NCBI RefSeq assembly: GCF_000427965.1 | Contig: NZ_ATZA01000005.1 | Location: 87,701-151,700 of the forward strand | Length of the DNA stretch: 64,000 nucleotides | From: Olivibacter sitiensis DSM 17696 | GTDB lineage: Bacteria; Bacteroidota; Bacteroidia; Sphingobacteriales; Sphingobacteriaceae | Direction of reading: 5' to 3' | Part shown: in pieces, positions 49,091-58,283 of the stretch | Position numbering within the stretch: the first letter of the stretch is position 1 | Layout: each line of letters opens with the position of its first letter | Program-made: the position numbers and the translations under genes | The notes under the pieces: generated by a model | Databases searched by the model: none | Told to the model about the DNA's origin: nothing | The model's input: the letters and a program-made list of their open reading frames with translations, nothing else

Positions 49091-50152
49091 ATGATTGAAA
49101 AACTGGCACAAGATAGCGTCAACCTCCTTCGTGATCTCATTCGCATCCCCTCTTTTAGCAAAGAAGAACAGCAGACAGGGACAACAATAGAACGCTTCTT
49201 GCAGCAACGAGGCGTCCAGACCCATCGCAAGCTAAATAACGTATGGGCTTACAACAAGCACTTCAACAATAGCAAGCCAACAATACTGCTCAATTCACAC
49301 CACGACACCGTAAAACCTAATACAGGCTATACACGTAACCCCTTTTCGCCAGATATTGAAGGCGGAAAACTCTATGGACTTGGGAGCAATGACGCGGGAG
49401 GATGTCTCGTTTCCTTGATAGCCACTTTCCTGTATTTTTATCCGCAAGAAAATCTGAAATACAACTTCTGTATAGCCGCTACGGCCGAAGAAGAAATCTC
49501 AGGGACGAATGGACTTGAGCTGGTCATCCCCGATCTGGGACCGTTAGAATTTGCCATCGTAGGGGAGCCTACTCTTATGCAATTGGCTATTGCCGAACGG
49601 GGATTGATGGTGCTAGACTGCACGGCTATCGGCAAACCGGGCCATGCCGCGCGCGAAGAGGGGGACAATGCCATCTATAAAGCCATCAAGGACATCGAAT
49701 GGTTCAAAAACTATAGATTTCCCAAAGTTTCCGAAGAGTTTGGCCCTATTAAGATGAGCGTGACAGTCATTAACGCGGGCTCTCAGCACAATGTGGTTCC
49801 GGCCACCTGCAATTTTGTGGTCGATATCAGGGTAACCGACGCCTATAAGAATGAAGAGGTACTCGAGATCATTAGTGAGCATGTGGGTTGCCAGGTAAAA
49901 GCCCGCTCCACCCGCTTGAAGCCATCTTCCATTCCCAAGGAACATCCCATCGTACAAGCGGGCATAGCCCTTGGCAGAACTACCTATGGCTCACCAACCA
50001 CCAGCGACCAAGCTTTATTGGACATTCCTTCCTTAAAGTTGGGCCCCGGAGACTCTGCCCGTTCGCATAGTGCCGATGAATTTGTTTATCTTGCCGAGAT
50101 AGGAGAAGGAATTGAATTGTATATCAACATATTGAAAAAAATCGTTTATTAA
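49091..50152 (+). CDS. argE: N-acylornithine/N-acylcitrulline deacylase (M20 family)
   Basis: Metal-dependent hydrolase removing the acyl group; with a succinylornithine transcarbamylase upstream the likely substrate is N-succinylcitrulline. 353 residues. M20 motifs: LLNSHHDTVKP (metal His and Asp), LGSNDAGGCLVSLI, ATAEEEISGTNGLE (catalytic Glu and metal Glu), FAIVGEPTLMQLAIAERG and the C-terminal SLKLGPGDSARSHSADEFV (metal His). Dimerisation domain in the middle. Between two repeat arrays; argH follows. Confidence 0.92.
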   Translation: MIEKLAQDSVNLLRDLIRIPSFSKEEQQTGTTIERFLQQRGVQTHRKLNNVWAYNKHFNNSKPTILLNSHHDTVKPNTGYTRNPFSPDIEGGKLYGLGSNDAGGCLVSLIATFLYFYPQENLKYNFCIAATAEEEISGTNGLELVIPDLGPLEFAIVGEPTLMQLAIAERGLMVLDCTAIGKPGHAAREEGDNAIYKAIKDIEWFKNYRFPKVSEEFGPIKMSVTVINAGSQHNVVPATCNFVVDIRVTDAYKNEEVLEIISEHVGCQVKARSTRLKPSSIPKEHPIVQAGIALGRTTYGSPTTSDQALLDIPSLKLGPGDSARSHSADEFVYLAEIGEGIELYINILKKIVY

Positions 50153-50161
50153 GCAACAGAA

Positions 50162-50210
50162 TGTTGGATGTCAGGTGTCTCATACCTCATATCCCACATC
50201 TCACATCTAA
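50162..50210. repeat. 7-bp-period array between argE and argH
   Basis: Heptamers ending at the gap's close: TTGGATG, TCAGGTG, TCTCATA, CCTCATA, TCCCACA, TCTCACA, TCTAAAC. Pattern TCTCAYA predominates. It lies just before the argH start (50217). Confidence 0.6.
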
Positions 50211-50216
50211 ACAATT

Positions 50217-51548
50217 ATGAAACTTTGGCAAAAAGAAACAGACGTAGAAAGTTCGGTTGAACGCTTTACCGTGGGCAATGACCGCGAGCTGGACCTGATG
50301 CTCGCCAGATTTGATGTACTGGGCTCCCTGGCGCACACGCAAATGCTGCAAAGTATCGGATTGTTGAGTAGCAAGGATCTACAAGCCATCCAAAAGGAGC
50401 TCAAAAACATATACCGGGAAATAGAGGCTGGCCAGTTTGTCATAGACGAGCATGTCGAAGACGTGCATTCCCAGGTAGAATTGTTGCTCACAGAGCGCAT
50501 AGGCGATGCCGGCAAGAAAATACACAGTGGCCGCTCGCGCAATGACCAGGTATTGGTAGATCTAAAGCTGTATTTTCGTGATGCCATTGAACATATCGTA
50601 AAGAGCACCAGCGTTTTATTTGACACTTTAATAGATCTCAGCAATCGACATCGCGACGTATTAATGCCAGGCTATACCCATTTGCAAATTGCCATGCCTT
50701 CTTCTTTTGGCCTTTGGTTTGGCGCGTATGCAGAAAGCCTGGCCGACGATCTCCAACTTATGCTAGCGGCATGGAAGGTATGCAACAAAAATCCACTAGG
50801 TTCTGCCGCTGGTTATGGCTCATCATTCCCATTAAACAGGTCTCTGACCACAGAACTCTTGGGCTTTGAACGCCTTAATTACAACGTAGTCTACGCGCAG
50901 ATGGGAAGGGGAAAAACAGAGCGCATCTTAGCACAGGCTATGAGCTCTATTGCCGCGACACTGGCCAAGATGTCGATGGACTCCTGCTTATATATGTGTC
51001 AGAATTTTGGCTTTATCAGTTTCCCGGATAACCTTACCACTGGTTCCAGCATTATGCCTCACAAGAAAAATCCAGACGTCTTTGAACTCATCAGAGGCAG
51101 GAGTAACAAAATAATGTCTTTGCCAAACGAGATAGCGATGATCACAACCAACCTTCCTGCTGGCTATCATCGCGATCTGCAATTGCTCAAGGAAGGATTA
51201 TTCCCAGCATTCCGATCGCTTAATGACTGTATTGACATGATGACCCTGATGCTGAAAAATATTCGCATCAACGCACATATCTTGGACGATCCCAAATATG
51301 ACTATCTCTTTAGTGTAGATGTGGTCAATGAACAGGTGCTTAATGGCACTCCCTTTAGAGATGCTTACAAGAATGTAGGCTATGATATTGAGCATGGCCA
51401 TTTTAAGCCCTTAAAAGAAGTAAACCACACACACGAAGGCAGCATAGGGAATCTTTACAATAAAGAAATTGGACATATGTTCTACAAAATCGTAGATGAA
51501 TTTGGCTTTAGCAAAGTGAATTCCGCGCTAAAGAGATTGATAGAATAA
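50217..51548 (+). CDS. argH: Argininosuccinate lyase
   Basis: Splits argininosuccinate into arginine and fumarate; last step. 443 residues, near the usual 450-460. Fumarase/aspartase-family motifs: FTVGNDRELDLML, HVEDVHSQVELLLTERIG, KIHSGRSRNDQVLVDLKLY, MPGYTHLQIAMPSSFGLW and the signature TGSSIMPHKKNPDVFELIRG with the catalytic Ser. Last gene of the operon, closed by a strong terminator. Confidence 0.96.
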   Translation: MKLWQKETDVESSVERFTVGNDRELDLMLARFDVLGSLAHTQMLQSIGLLSSKDLQAIQKELKNIYREIEAGQFVIDEHVEDVHSQVELLLTERIGDAGKKIHSGRSRNDQVLVDLKLYFRDAIEHIVKSTSVLFDTLIDLSNRHRDVLMPGYTHLQIAMPSSFGLWFGAYAESLADDLQLMLAAWKVCNKNPLGSAAGYGSSFPLNRSLTTELLGFERLNYNVVYAQMGRGKTERILAQAMSSIAATLAKMSMDSCLYMCQNFGFISFPDNLTTGSSIMPHKKNPDVFELIRGRSNKIMSLPNEIAMITTNLPAGYHRDLQLLKEGLFPAFRSLNDCIDMMTLMLKNIRINAHILDDPKYDYLFSVDVVNEQVLNGTPFRDAYKNVGYDIEHGHFKPLKEVNHTHEGSIGNLYNKEIGHMFYKIVDEFGFSKVNSALKRLIE

Positions 51549-51616
51549 ACGCATGTATAGCGTTTAACTAGCCTATAGAACGTAAAACTGAGAATAGGCG
51601 AAAATTTCCGATCAAA

Positions 51617-51650
51617 GCAAAGAAGGCTGGGTAAATCCAGCCTTCTTTGC
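51617..51650. terminator. Bidirectional terminator between argH and pyrH
   Basis: GCAAAGAAGGCTGG (51617-51630) and CCAGCCTTCTTTGC (51637-51650) form a perfect 14-bp stem with loop GTAAAT, between two converging genes. Confidence 0.85.
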
Positions 51651-51657
51651 TTAATTA

Positions 51658-52365
51658 TTAATCTCTTACAATAGTGCCTATCTTTTCACCTTCGGCAAGA
51701 CTCTTAAAATTGCCCGGCTTATTCATATCAAAAACTATAATGGGCAACTTGTTCTCTTGGCACAGCGTAAAAGCAGTCATATCCATGACGTTAAGACCTT
51801 GGTCATACACCTCCTGAAAAGAAATCTTCTCATACCTAGTAGCCTCTGGATCTTTCTCTGGATCTGCCGTATAGATACCGTCTACACGCGTACCCTTCAG
51901 CACCACATCGGCATTGATTTCGATGGCCCTTAAAGAAGCTGCAGTATCTGTAGTAAAATACGGATTGCCGGTTCCTGCACCGAAAATAACGACCCTTCCT
52001 TTTTCCAGGTGCCTCACCGCCCTACGCCTAATGAAAGGCTCACAGATCTGCTCCATTTTTATCGCTGTGAGCAAACGTGTACGAAGGCCTATTTTTTCCA
52101 GGGCATCCTGTAAGGCCATGCTGTTTATCACAGTTGCGAGCATACCCATATAGTCGGCCTGTACCCTGTCCATCCCAGCCTTTTCCGCACTCAAGCCTCT
52201 GTAAATATTCCCGCCACCTATCACAATGGCTATTTCTACTCCAGCGTCATGTACCGCCTTAATATCCTCGGCATATTGTGCCACACGATCGATATCAATT
52301 CCATACTGCTTAGCCCCCATTAGTGCTTCTCCACTTAGTTTCAGTAAAATACGCTTGAATTTCAT
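51658..52365 (-). CDS. pyrH: UMP kinase
   Basis: Phosphorylates UMP to UDP in the cytoplasm. 235 residues. Amino-acid-kinase fold marks: [66 protein letters not shown] and [18 protein letters not shown]. Starts at ATG 52365 directly at the conserved [13 protein letters not shown]. Stands apart from the arginine operon; the 247 bp upstream of it (52366-52612) contain only a terminator for the gene beyond. Confidence 0.97.
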   Translation of the reverse strand: MKFKRILLKLSGEALMGAKQYGIDIDRVAQYAEDIKAVHDAGVEIAIVIGGGNIYRGLSAEKAGMDRVQADYMGMLATVINSMALQDALEKIGLRTRLLTAIKMEQICEPFIRRRAVRHLEKGRVVIFGAGTGNPYFTTDTAASLRAIEINADVVLKGTRVDGIYTADPEKDPEATRYEKISFQEVYDQGLNVMDMTAFTLCQENKLPIIVFDMNKPGNFKSLAEGEKIGTIVRD

Positions 52366-52554
52366 TTGAGTTTAATTTGCTTATTAAAGGCCATAGGATT
52401 AACTGCGATGGTAGACAAGTAACATTCATTGTATACTTGTAGAGGGAATGACGAATATTTCATTTGATTCTTGAAATCTTCTATTAATACACCGATAGGG
52501 CCTCTCATCAAGGCACAAAGATATAGCTTTTTTGGAAAGGCGGAGGCTATAAAT

Positions 52555-52586
52555 AAAAAAACGCTTCGACCGGAGATAGGCCGGTC
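52555..52586 (-). terminator. Probable terminator of the 131-residue protein gene
   Basis: On the minus strand GACCGG (52586-52581) and CCGGTC (52573-52568) form a stem with a 7-nt loop, followed after GAAGCG by seven T (52561-52555). The stem is only 6 bp. It lies 27 bp past the stop at 52613. Confidence 0.5.
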
Positions 52587-52612
52587 TGCTCTTCGGCAAT
52601 TGCTGCAAATTC

Positions 52613-53008
52613 CTAATAAGGATAGAACACGAAATTGGCCCCTTCGGGTACGATGACGAATAGGCACATATAGTCCTCGGGCTTTTTGTAGGTTGCCTCA
52701 AAGGCCTTTTTCCGCTCCGGCTTGATAAGGCCAATCTCCACAAACTCCTCTAGCGTGGAGGCTTGTATAGTCCACTGGGTGCCTAGCTCGTTGCGGTCCA
52801 AAATAAGCTCGCCAACGCTCACCTCATGCTGGTGCGCAATGAAGATGGGATATGCAGACAGTCCTTCGGCCACGATCTCTATAGCCACCTCCTTAATAGA
52901 CTCTTTGTAAAAATCAAGGTCTTTCTGAAGACTCCTCAAGGGACTATCCTTCTTGGGCGATTGCCCATCGCCGCCTGCCTGTGATGACATCAATTCCTCT
53001 AAATCCAT
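52613..53008 (-). CDS. Conserved hypothetical protein, 131 residues
   Basis: I do not recognise a named family. The first 30 residues are polar and disordered-looking (SSQAGGDGQSPKKDS), followed by a helix with coiled-coil character (LRSLQKDLDFYKESIKEVAIEIV) and an alpha/beta region (YPIFIAHQHEVSVGELILD, GTQWTIQASTLEEFVEIGLI, MCLFVIVPEGANFVFYPY). It is acidic, soluble and has no signal or membrane segment. It lies 21 bp downstream of the RlmD/RumA-like gene and is probably co-transcribed with it. It reads like a real protein by composition and the well-formed terminator after it. Confidence 0.75.
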   Translation of the reverse strand: MDLEELMSSQAGGDGQSPKKDSPLRSLQKDLDFYKESIKEVAIEIVAEGLSAYPIFIAHQHEVSVGELILDRNELGTQWTIQASTLEEFVEIGLIKPERKKAFEATYKKPEDYMCLFVIVPEGANFVFYPY

Positions 53009-53029
53009 ATATGCCTTGCGTGTTGTGTG

Positions 53030-54457
53030 TTATGCGTTGTCAGTTGCGAGTTCCAATAGTACCACATTCTCTACGTGCTGGGTATGAGGAAACATATCTA
53101 CGGGTTTTATTCTTTTTACCATGTATTTCTCCGATAGCAGCGCCAGATCCCTGGCCTGCGTGGCGGCATTGCAGCTCACGTAGACTATCTTGGGTGCTTC
53201 CATCTCCAGCAGCCTGGCCACCACATCGGGATGCATGCCCGCCCTTGGCGGATCGGTGATGACCACATCGGGCTTGCCGTGCTCCTCAATGAAGGCCGGT
53301 ACCAGCACGTCCTTCATGTCGCCTGCGTAGAACTTGGTATTTTCTATGCCATTAATCTCCGAATTGATATAAGCATCCTCGATGGCAGATGGTACATACT
53401 CCACCCCGATGACCTCTGTCACATCGCGCGCCACGAAATTGGCGATGGTGCCTGCCCCTGTGTACAAGTCGTACACCTTTTCATTGCCTGTGAACGAGGC
53501 AAAATCCTTTGCTATTTTGTAGAGTTCATACGCTTGGACCGAGTTGGTCTGGTAAAAAGACTTGGCACCTATCTTGAAACGAAGGTCGCCCATCTGCTCG
53601 AAGATATGGTCCTCCGCCCCATGGTAACAAACGATCTCCTGATCGAAGATAGTATCGTTCTTCTTCTGATTGACGATATACTGCAGGGAGGTGATGGCAG
53701 GGAAACCTTCCTTCAGGTATTCCATCACCAAATCGATCTCCTCTTCGGTGGGGTAGGCAAACACCACCACCACCATGAGGTCTCCCGTGGTAGACGTGCG
53801 GATCATGAGATTGCGCAACGCGCCGCTGTGCCGGCGCAGGTCATAATAGCTGATAGCATGCTGCTTGGTAAAATCCCTCAGTCCATTGCGAATGGCATTG
53901 GAGGGATCTGCCTGTAGGTAGCAGTGGTCTATGTCCAGTATCTTGTCGAAGCGGAGGGGTACGTGAAAGCCCAGTGCGTCCATATCCTCGTGCTGCTCGC
54001 CCGAGGACACATCCGCTGCCGTGAGCCAGCGCTTGTTGGAAAAGGTGTACTCCAACTTATTGCGATAGTAGCGTGTTTGTGCCGATGGCAAGATACTTTC
54101 CATGGGCTCTATATCCACCTTGCCGATGCGGCTGAGGGCATTCTCCACGCTCTTCTGCTTGTAGATGAGCTGCGCAGCATAGTCCATATGCTGCCACTTA
54201 CAGCCCCCGCAGGTGCCAAAGTGTTGGCAAAAGGCTTCCGTTCTGTAAGGTGATGCCTGTCGGATAGCCACTATGCTTGCCTCTCCAAAATTCTTCTTTT
54301 TCCTGTACAGCGATACATCCACTACATCGCCAGGAATGGCCTTGTCTATGAACAATACCAGCTCATCTGCCTTGGCAACGCCCTTGCCTTCCTCTGCTAT
54401 ATCGATGACCGAAAGGTTTTCTATAAGCCTGTTTTCCCGAGGTTTTCTATTTCCCAT
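53030..54457 (-). CDS. rlmD: 23S rRNA (uracil-5-)-methyltransferase, RlmD/RumA family
   Basis: SAM-dependent methyltransferase making 5-methyluridine in 23S rRNA (or tRNA). The ATG at 54457 (MGNRKPRENRLIENLSV) is the likely start; a frame open to 54652 would add 65 low-complexity residues outside the family. 475 residues. TRAM domain (about 12-70), 4Fe-4S Cys set (FCQHFGTCGGCKWQH), the SAM motif VYDLYTGAGTIANFVA, catalytic-region DPPRAGMHPDVV and VYVSCNAATQARDLALLSE with the nucleophile Cys. RlmD, RlmC and TrmA-like members are hard to separate without a tree. Confidence 0.9.
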   Translation of the reverse strand: MGNRKPRENRLIENLSVIDIAEEGKGVAKADELVLFIDKAIPGDVVDVSLYRKKKNFGEASIVAIRQASPYRTEAFCQHFGTCGGCKWQHMDYAAQLIYKQKSVENALSRIGKVDIEPMESILPSAQTRYYRNKLEYTFSNKRWLTAADVSSGEQHEDMDALGFHVPLRFDKILDIDHCYLQADPSNAIRNGLRDFTKQHAISYYDLRRHSGALRNLMIRTSTTGDLMVVVVFAYPTEEEIDLVMEYLKEGFPAITSLQYIVNQKKNDTIFDQEIVCYHGAEDHIFEQMGDLRFKIGAKSFYQTNSVQAYELYKIAKDFASFTGNEKVYDLYTGAGTIANFVARDVTEVIGVEYVPSAIEDAYINSEINGIENTKFYAGDMKDVLVPAFIEEHGKPDVVITDPPRAGMHPDVVARLLEMEAPKIVYVSCNAATQARDLALLSEKYMVKRIKPVDMFPHTQHVENVVLLELATDNA

Positions 54458-54808
54458 GCAAGGGGCAAAAATACGATTTTCTTTCCAAAAAAATCGCTCC
54501 CCTTTTGCGGCCATGCGGCTTTGCGAGGATAAATAAAAATGGAAATATGGGCGCATCGGATGGCCTCCCCTCGGACAAAAGACCTTTGCGGAAAAGGCAC
54601 AGCAAAAACAAATCGCTACTTGAGGAACAGCAGACAGAGCATCCAGGCCCAAAAGGACATCTTAATATGGGGCTTAAAATCGAAACGACGATCGACCAAA
54701 AGGGAATAATGCAATAAATCGCGTCTCATAAGCAAACCTATTTTGGGTAAAAATAACACTTTCATACCAAAAACCAAAATGGTTCAAGAAAAAAAGACGC
54801 TACCGCTA
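54458..54808. other. Intergenic region without identifiable feature
   Basis: 351 bp between the methyltransferase start and the dGTPase stop. It contains G/C-richer and A-rich patches and an open frame of 70 codons on the + strand (54505-54717) that does not resemble a protein I know. I see no RNA gene, repeat or convincing terminator. Confidence 0.4.
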
Positions 54809-56158
54809 TCACTCCAATGAAGGAAACGATATACCTTTTATTTTTCTGAACAGCTCCACGGCATATAAATCGGTCATGCTGCTTACAAAATCTAGCACGC
54901 TCCTAATTTTCAGATAGACATTATCGCTTGCAGTATAGTACTGTTTAGGCATGAGAGCTATCAGTTTCTGATCGTAGGCAGAGCTCTTGTTGATATAAGC
55001 AGGTACAAACTCTTCCAAAAGCCCACTCATCACCTTATAGCCTGCCACCTCAATCTGTACTACCGACTGCGCATTGTAGATACGGGCCACGGAAACATTT
55101 TCGATGTTTTTCATCGCCGTTAACAAGGAAGCTTCCAAATGATCTAGCAGTGATTTCTCAAATGTTCCGTCCAGTAAGGCCTTATTATTGGCAAAGAAAA
55201 CGGATGAGCATTTTTGAATGAGGGTACCAATGGCTTTCGCCCTCAGCAAGCTCACTTTGCTGTCTATATCATCTAACTGATCCAGTCTTTCCCTAATCCC
55301 CACATCAACGCAAAGAGGAGCTAGCAGGTCTGCCACCTCCTCATAGGATAGGATACCTAACCGGTGTGCGTCTTCCAGGTCTATAAGATTATAGCAGATA
55401 TCATCTGCGGCCTCCATCAGGTATACCAATGGATGTCTTAGATAAATGCCCGTACCCGGATTTTCTTCTATCATGCCCAATTCCTGTGCTAAACGCTCGA
55501 ACGAAGCTTTCTCTGGATTAAAATAACCATACTTTTTGCGATGCAGCCCTTTTCCTTTGACATTGCCATCTATCGCTGCGCATGGGTATTTTACAATGGC
55601 GGCCAAGGTGCTGTAGGTGAGGCCAAAGCCTCCAGCCTCTCTTCCGGCAAACTGGTGAGTGAGGATGCGCAAAGCATTCGCGTTACCTTCAAAATGGACG
55701 AGATCAGCCCACTCCTCCTCGCTTACCTTGCTCTGATACTGTAGGCCATCGCCATGTAGGAAATAATGGGAAATGGCCGATTCACCCGAATGGCCAAAGG
55801 CTGGATTGCCCATGTCATGTGCCAGACAAGCACTGGCCACGATATTGCCCACCTCTTGCAAATAGGGAATCCGTTGGTCGATACTTGGCTCCTGTTCTTT
55901 TACCTTATTGTAGAATATCCAGCCCAGCGACCTGCCCACGCTGGCCACTTCCAAGCTATGGGTAAGCCTGTTGTGCACGAATACGCTCCCTGGCAAGGGA
56001 AAGACCTGCGTCTTGTTCTGCAAACGGCGAAAGGGAGACGAAAAAACAATCCGATCATAATCCCTTTGAAATTCGGAACGAGCAATATCTTTGTTGATTA
56101 TTTCGCGGTGTTCGTAACCCCAGCGCTTAGCAGAAAGCAATTTTTCCCAGTTCATCAT
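54809..56158 (-). CDS. dgt: Deoxyguanosinetriphosphate triphosphohydrolase-like protein
   Basis: HD-domain dNTPase releasing triphosphate from dGTP or other dNTPs. 449 residues. N-terminal SEFQRDYDRIVFSSPFRRLQNKTQVFPL is diagnostic of the family. HD residues are seen in NRLTHSLEVASVGR and ACLAHDMGNPAFGHSGE; MEAADDICYNLIDLEDAHRLG supplies the last metal Asp. Start may be either of two adjacent ATGs. Stands alone; the lut genes lie 70 bp upstream in the same direction. Confidence 0.94.
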   Translation of the reverse strand: MMNWEKLLSAKRWGYEHREIINKDIARSEFQRDYDRIVFSSPFRRLQNKTQVFPLPGSVFVHNRLTHSLEVASVGRSLGWIFYNKVKEQEPSIDQRIPYLQEVGNIVASACLAHDMGNPAFGHSGESAISHYFLHGDGLQYQSKVSEEEWADLVHFEGNANALRILTHQFAGREAGGFGLTYSTLAAIVKYPCAAIDGNVKGKGLHRKKYGYFNPEKASFERLAQELGMIEENPGTGIYLRHPLVYLMEAADDICYNLIDLEDAHRLGILSYEEVADLLAPLCVDVGIRERLDQLDDIDSKVSLLRAKAIGTLIQKCSSVFFANNKALLDGTFEKSLLDHLEASLLTAMKNIENVSVARIYNAQSVVQIEVAGYKVMSGLLEEFVPAYINKSSAYDQKLIALMPKQYYTASDNVYLKIRSVLDFVSSMTDLYAVELFRKIKGISFPSLE

Positions 56159-56228
56159 GACGGAACAAACTTAGATAAACTTGTCTTCATGTACAAGCTT
56201 GCCCAAATTAGGATATGCCCAAATCCAT

Positions 56229-56822
56229 TTACAGAGATTTGGTGAAGAACAGCGACAAACTCCTTGGTCCCTGCGCTCCCCGTACCAGTACGGCGCCCAC
56301 GTCTGCCGTGGCGGATGGTCCCATGACAAAGACACCATAATCTGCCCGCTGCAGGTCCACTCGTCTATACGCAGTATGCATATTTTCACTTATTTCATCT
56401 GGATCTAGCAAGATGACCAGGTGTTGGGCTAGGAAGGCAAGTGAATTGACTATGAGTTCATGCTCGGTGAGCCATACCATACCCGTCTCAGCCACGCCAA
56501 AGCGGGCGCGGATGACGGCTACATCCACGTTTTCCAGCTCGCCTGGTGCACTCACTTCTTCCAAGGACTTGTTTCCAGTCCATTCTGCCGTAGCCGAACA
56601 AACGACTTTCGCATCTGGATACAACTCAGCAAATAGTTGCAGAGCTTCCTCCTTATTGGCTATGTCAAATAGCTTTCCTCCAGCTTTGGAGAGGCTCTCT
56701 TCAAAGGTGCGTTTCAAATCTTTTCCCGCCACCTCAAAGCTTGGCAGACGGGGATAGGCCACCTTGTCCTTAGGCATATTCTTGCGTATGGCGGCGAGCA
56801 TTTCTTCTTTTATAGCGTTCAC
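56229..56822 (-). CDS. lutC: LUD-domain protein, lactate utilisation subunit LutC
   Basis: Part of the LutABC iron-sulfur complex that oxidises L-lactate to pyruvate. LUD fold: ADWTGNKS-like TAEWTGNKSLEEV, DVAVIRARFGVAETGMVWL, FLAQHLVILLDPDEI and the C-terminal GPSATADVGAVLVRGAQGP. The frame opens with TTG at 56858, but family proteins start at the helix beginning NAIKEEMLAAIRKN, so GTG at 56822 (or ATG at 56801) is more likely. About 198 residues. 48 bp after lutB; last gene of lutABC. Confidence 0.9.
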   Translation of the reverse strand: MNAIKEEMLAAIRKNMPKDKVAYPRLPSFEVAGKDLKRTFEESLSKAGGKLFDIANKEEALQLFAELYPDAKVVCSATAEWTGNKSLEEVSAPGELENVDVAVIRARFGVAETGMVWLTEHELIVNSLAFLAQHLVILLDPDEISENMHTAYRRVDLQRADYGVFVMGPSATADVGAVLVRGAQGPRSLSLFFTKSL

Positions 56823-56869
56823 TGTGAAATCAAAATTTAAAAGTAAAACCTCAGACAAAGCACCCGTGG

Positions 56870-58267
56870 CTATGCCTTTGGCTCTTTGTTCCTATTTTTT
56901 AGATACCAATCCCGAAAAGTCTGGTCGGCAAACTCAGGCAGTTTTCTCTGCCTTCCCCACGCATTCAGCGTTTTGTTATATATCAGCGCATCGGGAGCAA
57001 ACTTCAGCGCCCACTTGCCCGCTGCCTCGGCTGTTCTAAATACCCATGGGTACTTGAACACTGTTCCCGTGACGCCAAAAGCCAGTCTCAAGCCCACTGG
57101 CAATTTCTTCTTAGCACTCATGACCTTTCTCCATTTCACGATTTGCTCGGCAATATCTATGCGCACAGGGCATACCTCCGTGCAAGAACCGCAGAGCGAG
57201 GAATGAAAGGGCAGCTCGCTGTACTTATCCTCATCATAACTCGGATCTAGGATAATTCCGATAGGGCCAGAATAGGTAGCGCCGTAAGAAAGCCCACCAC
57301 TGCGCCGATATACGGGACAGGTGTTCATACAAGCTCCACAACGAATGCATTTCAGCGAAGACCAAAAGTCTTCCAGTCCCAAGCGATGGCTTCGACCATG
57401 ATCGGTCAGTATGATATGCATTTCGGTACCCTTCCGAGGTCCACTGAAATGGGAGGTGTATTGCGTGGCGGCTGTGCCCACAGCGCTTCTAGAAAGGAGG
57501 CGGATAAACACGCCCATATCCTCCACCTTGGGCACCATCTTCTCTATACCTATACTGGCAATATGCAACGGAGCAATAGCTGCTCCAAGATCGGCATTGC
57601 CCTCGTTGGTACATACTACAAAGGAACCGGTCTCGGCAATGGCGAAGTTGGCTCCGGTCATCGTGGCCTCTGCCTCCAAAAACTTGGGCCGCGCATTATT
57701 GCGCATCGCCTCGGTCAAGTAATTGGCATCCACTTTGTTGGGATCGGTACCTATTTTTTCTGCAAAGAGCTTAGCTATATCCTCCTTTGTTTGGTGAATG
57801 GCTGGCATAACAATGTGGCTGGGATCTTGCCCAGATAGCTGCTGAATGCGCTCACCCAAATCGGTTTCCGTCAAGGTAATGCCTCTTTTTTCCAAGTAGG
57901 GAGCCATATGACATTCCTCCTGTAACATGGATTTGCTCTTGACCAAGCGTTTGACCTGATGCGAGGCCAATATCTCGTAAACAATGCGGTTATGGTCTTC
58001 TGCCGTGCTTGCCCAATGTACCTTTATACCACGCTTTTCTGCATTATCGGCAAACTGCAGGACATACTCATCCAGATGTGTTAGGGTATGCTCTTTGATT
58101 CTAGAGGCGAGGGTGCGTAATTCTTCCCACTCGGGAATGGCACTAGCTACCGTATCGCGCCGCATCCGCACGTTCCAGAGATTCTGGTCGTGCAATTTCT
58201 CGTGTATATCGTCCTGTTGGATAAACTTGGCCGCATTTTCTGCCACCTTCACTTTAGTCGTACTCAT
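56870..58267 (-). CDS. lutB: Iron-sulfur lactate utilisation protein LutB
   Basis: Central electron-carrying subunit of LutABC, 465 residues. An N-terminal LUD-like domain (VKRLVKSKSMLQEECHMAPYLEKRG, GANFAIAETGSFVVCTNEGNADLG) is followed by two 4Fe-4S motifs, CIRCGACMNTCPVY and CGSCTEVCPVRIDI, and a C-terminal extension (VGLRLAFGVTG onward). Follows lutA by 16 bp. Cytoplasmic; passes electrons to an acceptor not evident here. Confidence 0.94.
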   Translation of the reverse strand: MSTTKVKVAENAAKFIQQDDIHEKLHDQNLWNVRMRRDTVASAIPEWEELRTLASRIKEHTLTHLDEYVLQFADNAEKRGIKVHWASTAEDHNRIVYEILASHQVKRLVKSKSMLQEECHMAPYLEKRGITLTETDLGERIQQLSGQDPSHIVMPAIHQTKEDIAKLFAEKIGTDPNKVDANYLTEAMRNNARPKFLEAEATMTGANFAIAETGSFVVCTNEGNADLGAAIAPLHIASIGIEKMVPKVEDMGVFIRLLSRSAVGTAATQYTSHFSGPRKGTEMHIILTDHGRSHRLGLEDFWSSLKCIRCGACMNTCPVYRRSGGLSYGATYSGPIGIILDPSYDEDKYSELPFHSSLCGSCTEVCPVRIDIAEQIVKWRKVMSAKKKLPVGLRLAFGVTGTVFKYPWVFRTAEAAGKWALKFAPDALIYNKTLNAWGRQRKLPEFADQTFRDWYLKNRNKEPKA

Positions 58268-58283
58268 TGGTTTACCCCCTTTT

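Noticed and set aside
53231..53917. Long + strand open frame of 228 codons opposite the rRNA methyltransferase
   Set aside because: Antisense shadow of a well-supported gene; His-rich, no recognisable fold.
54505..54717. Possible 70-residue gene
   Set aside because: Composition is unlike a structured protein, there is no family resemblance, and the frame lies on the strand opposite to both neighbours without a promoter motif.
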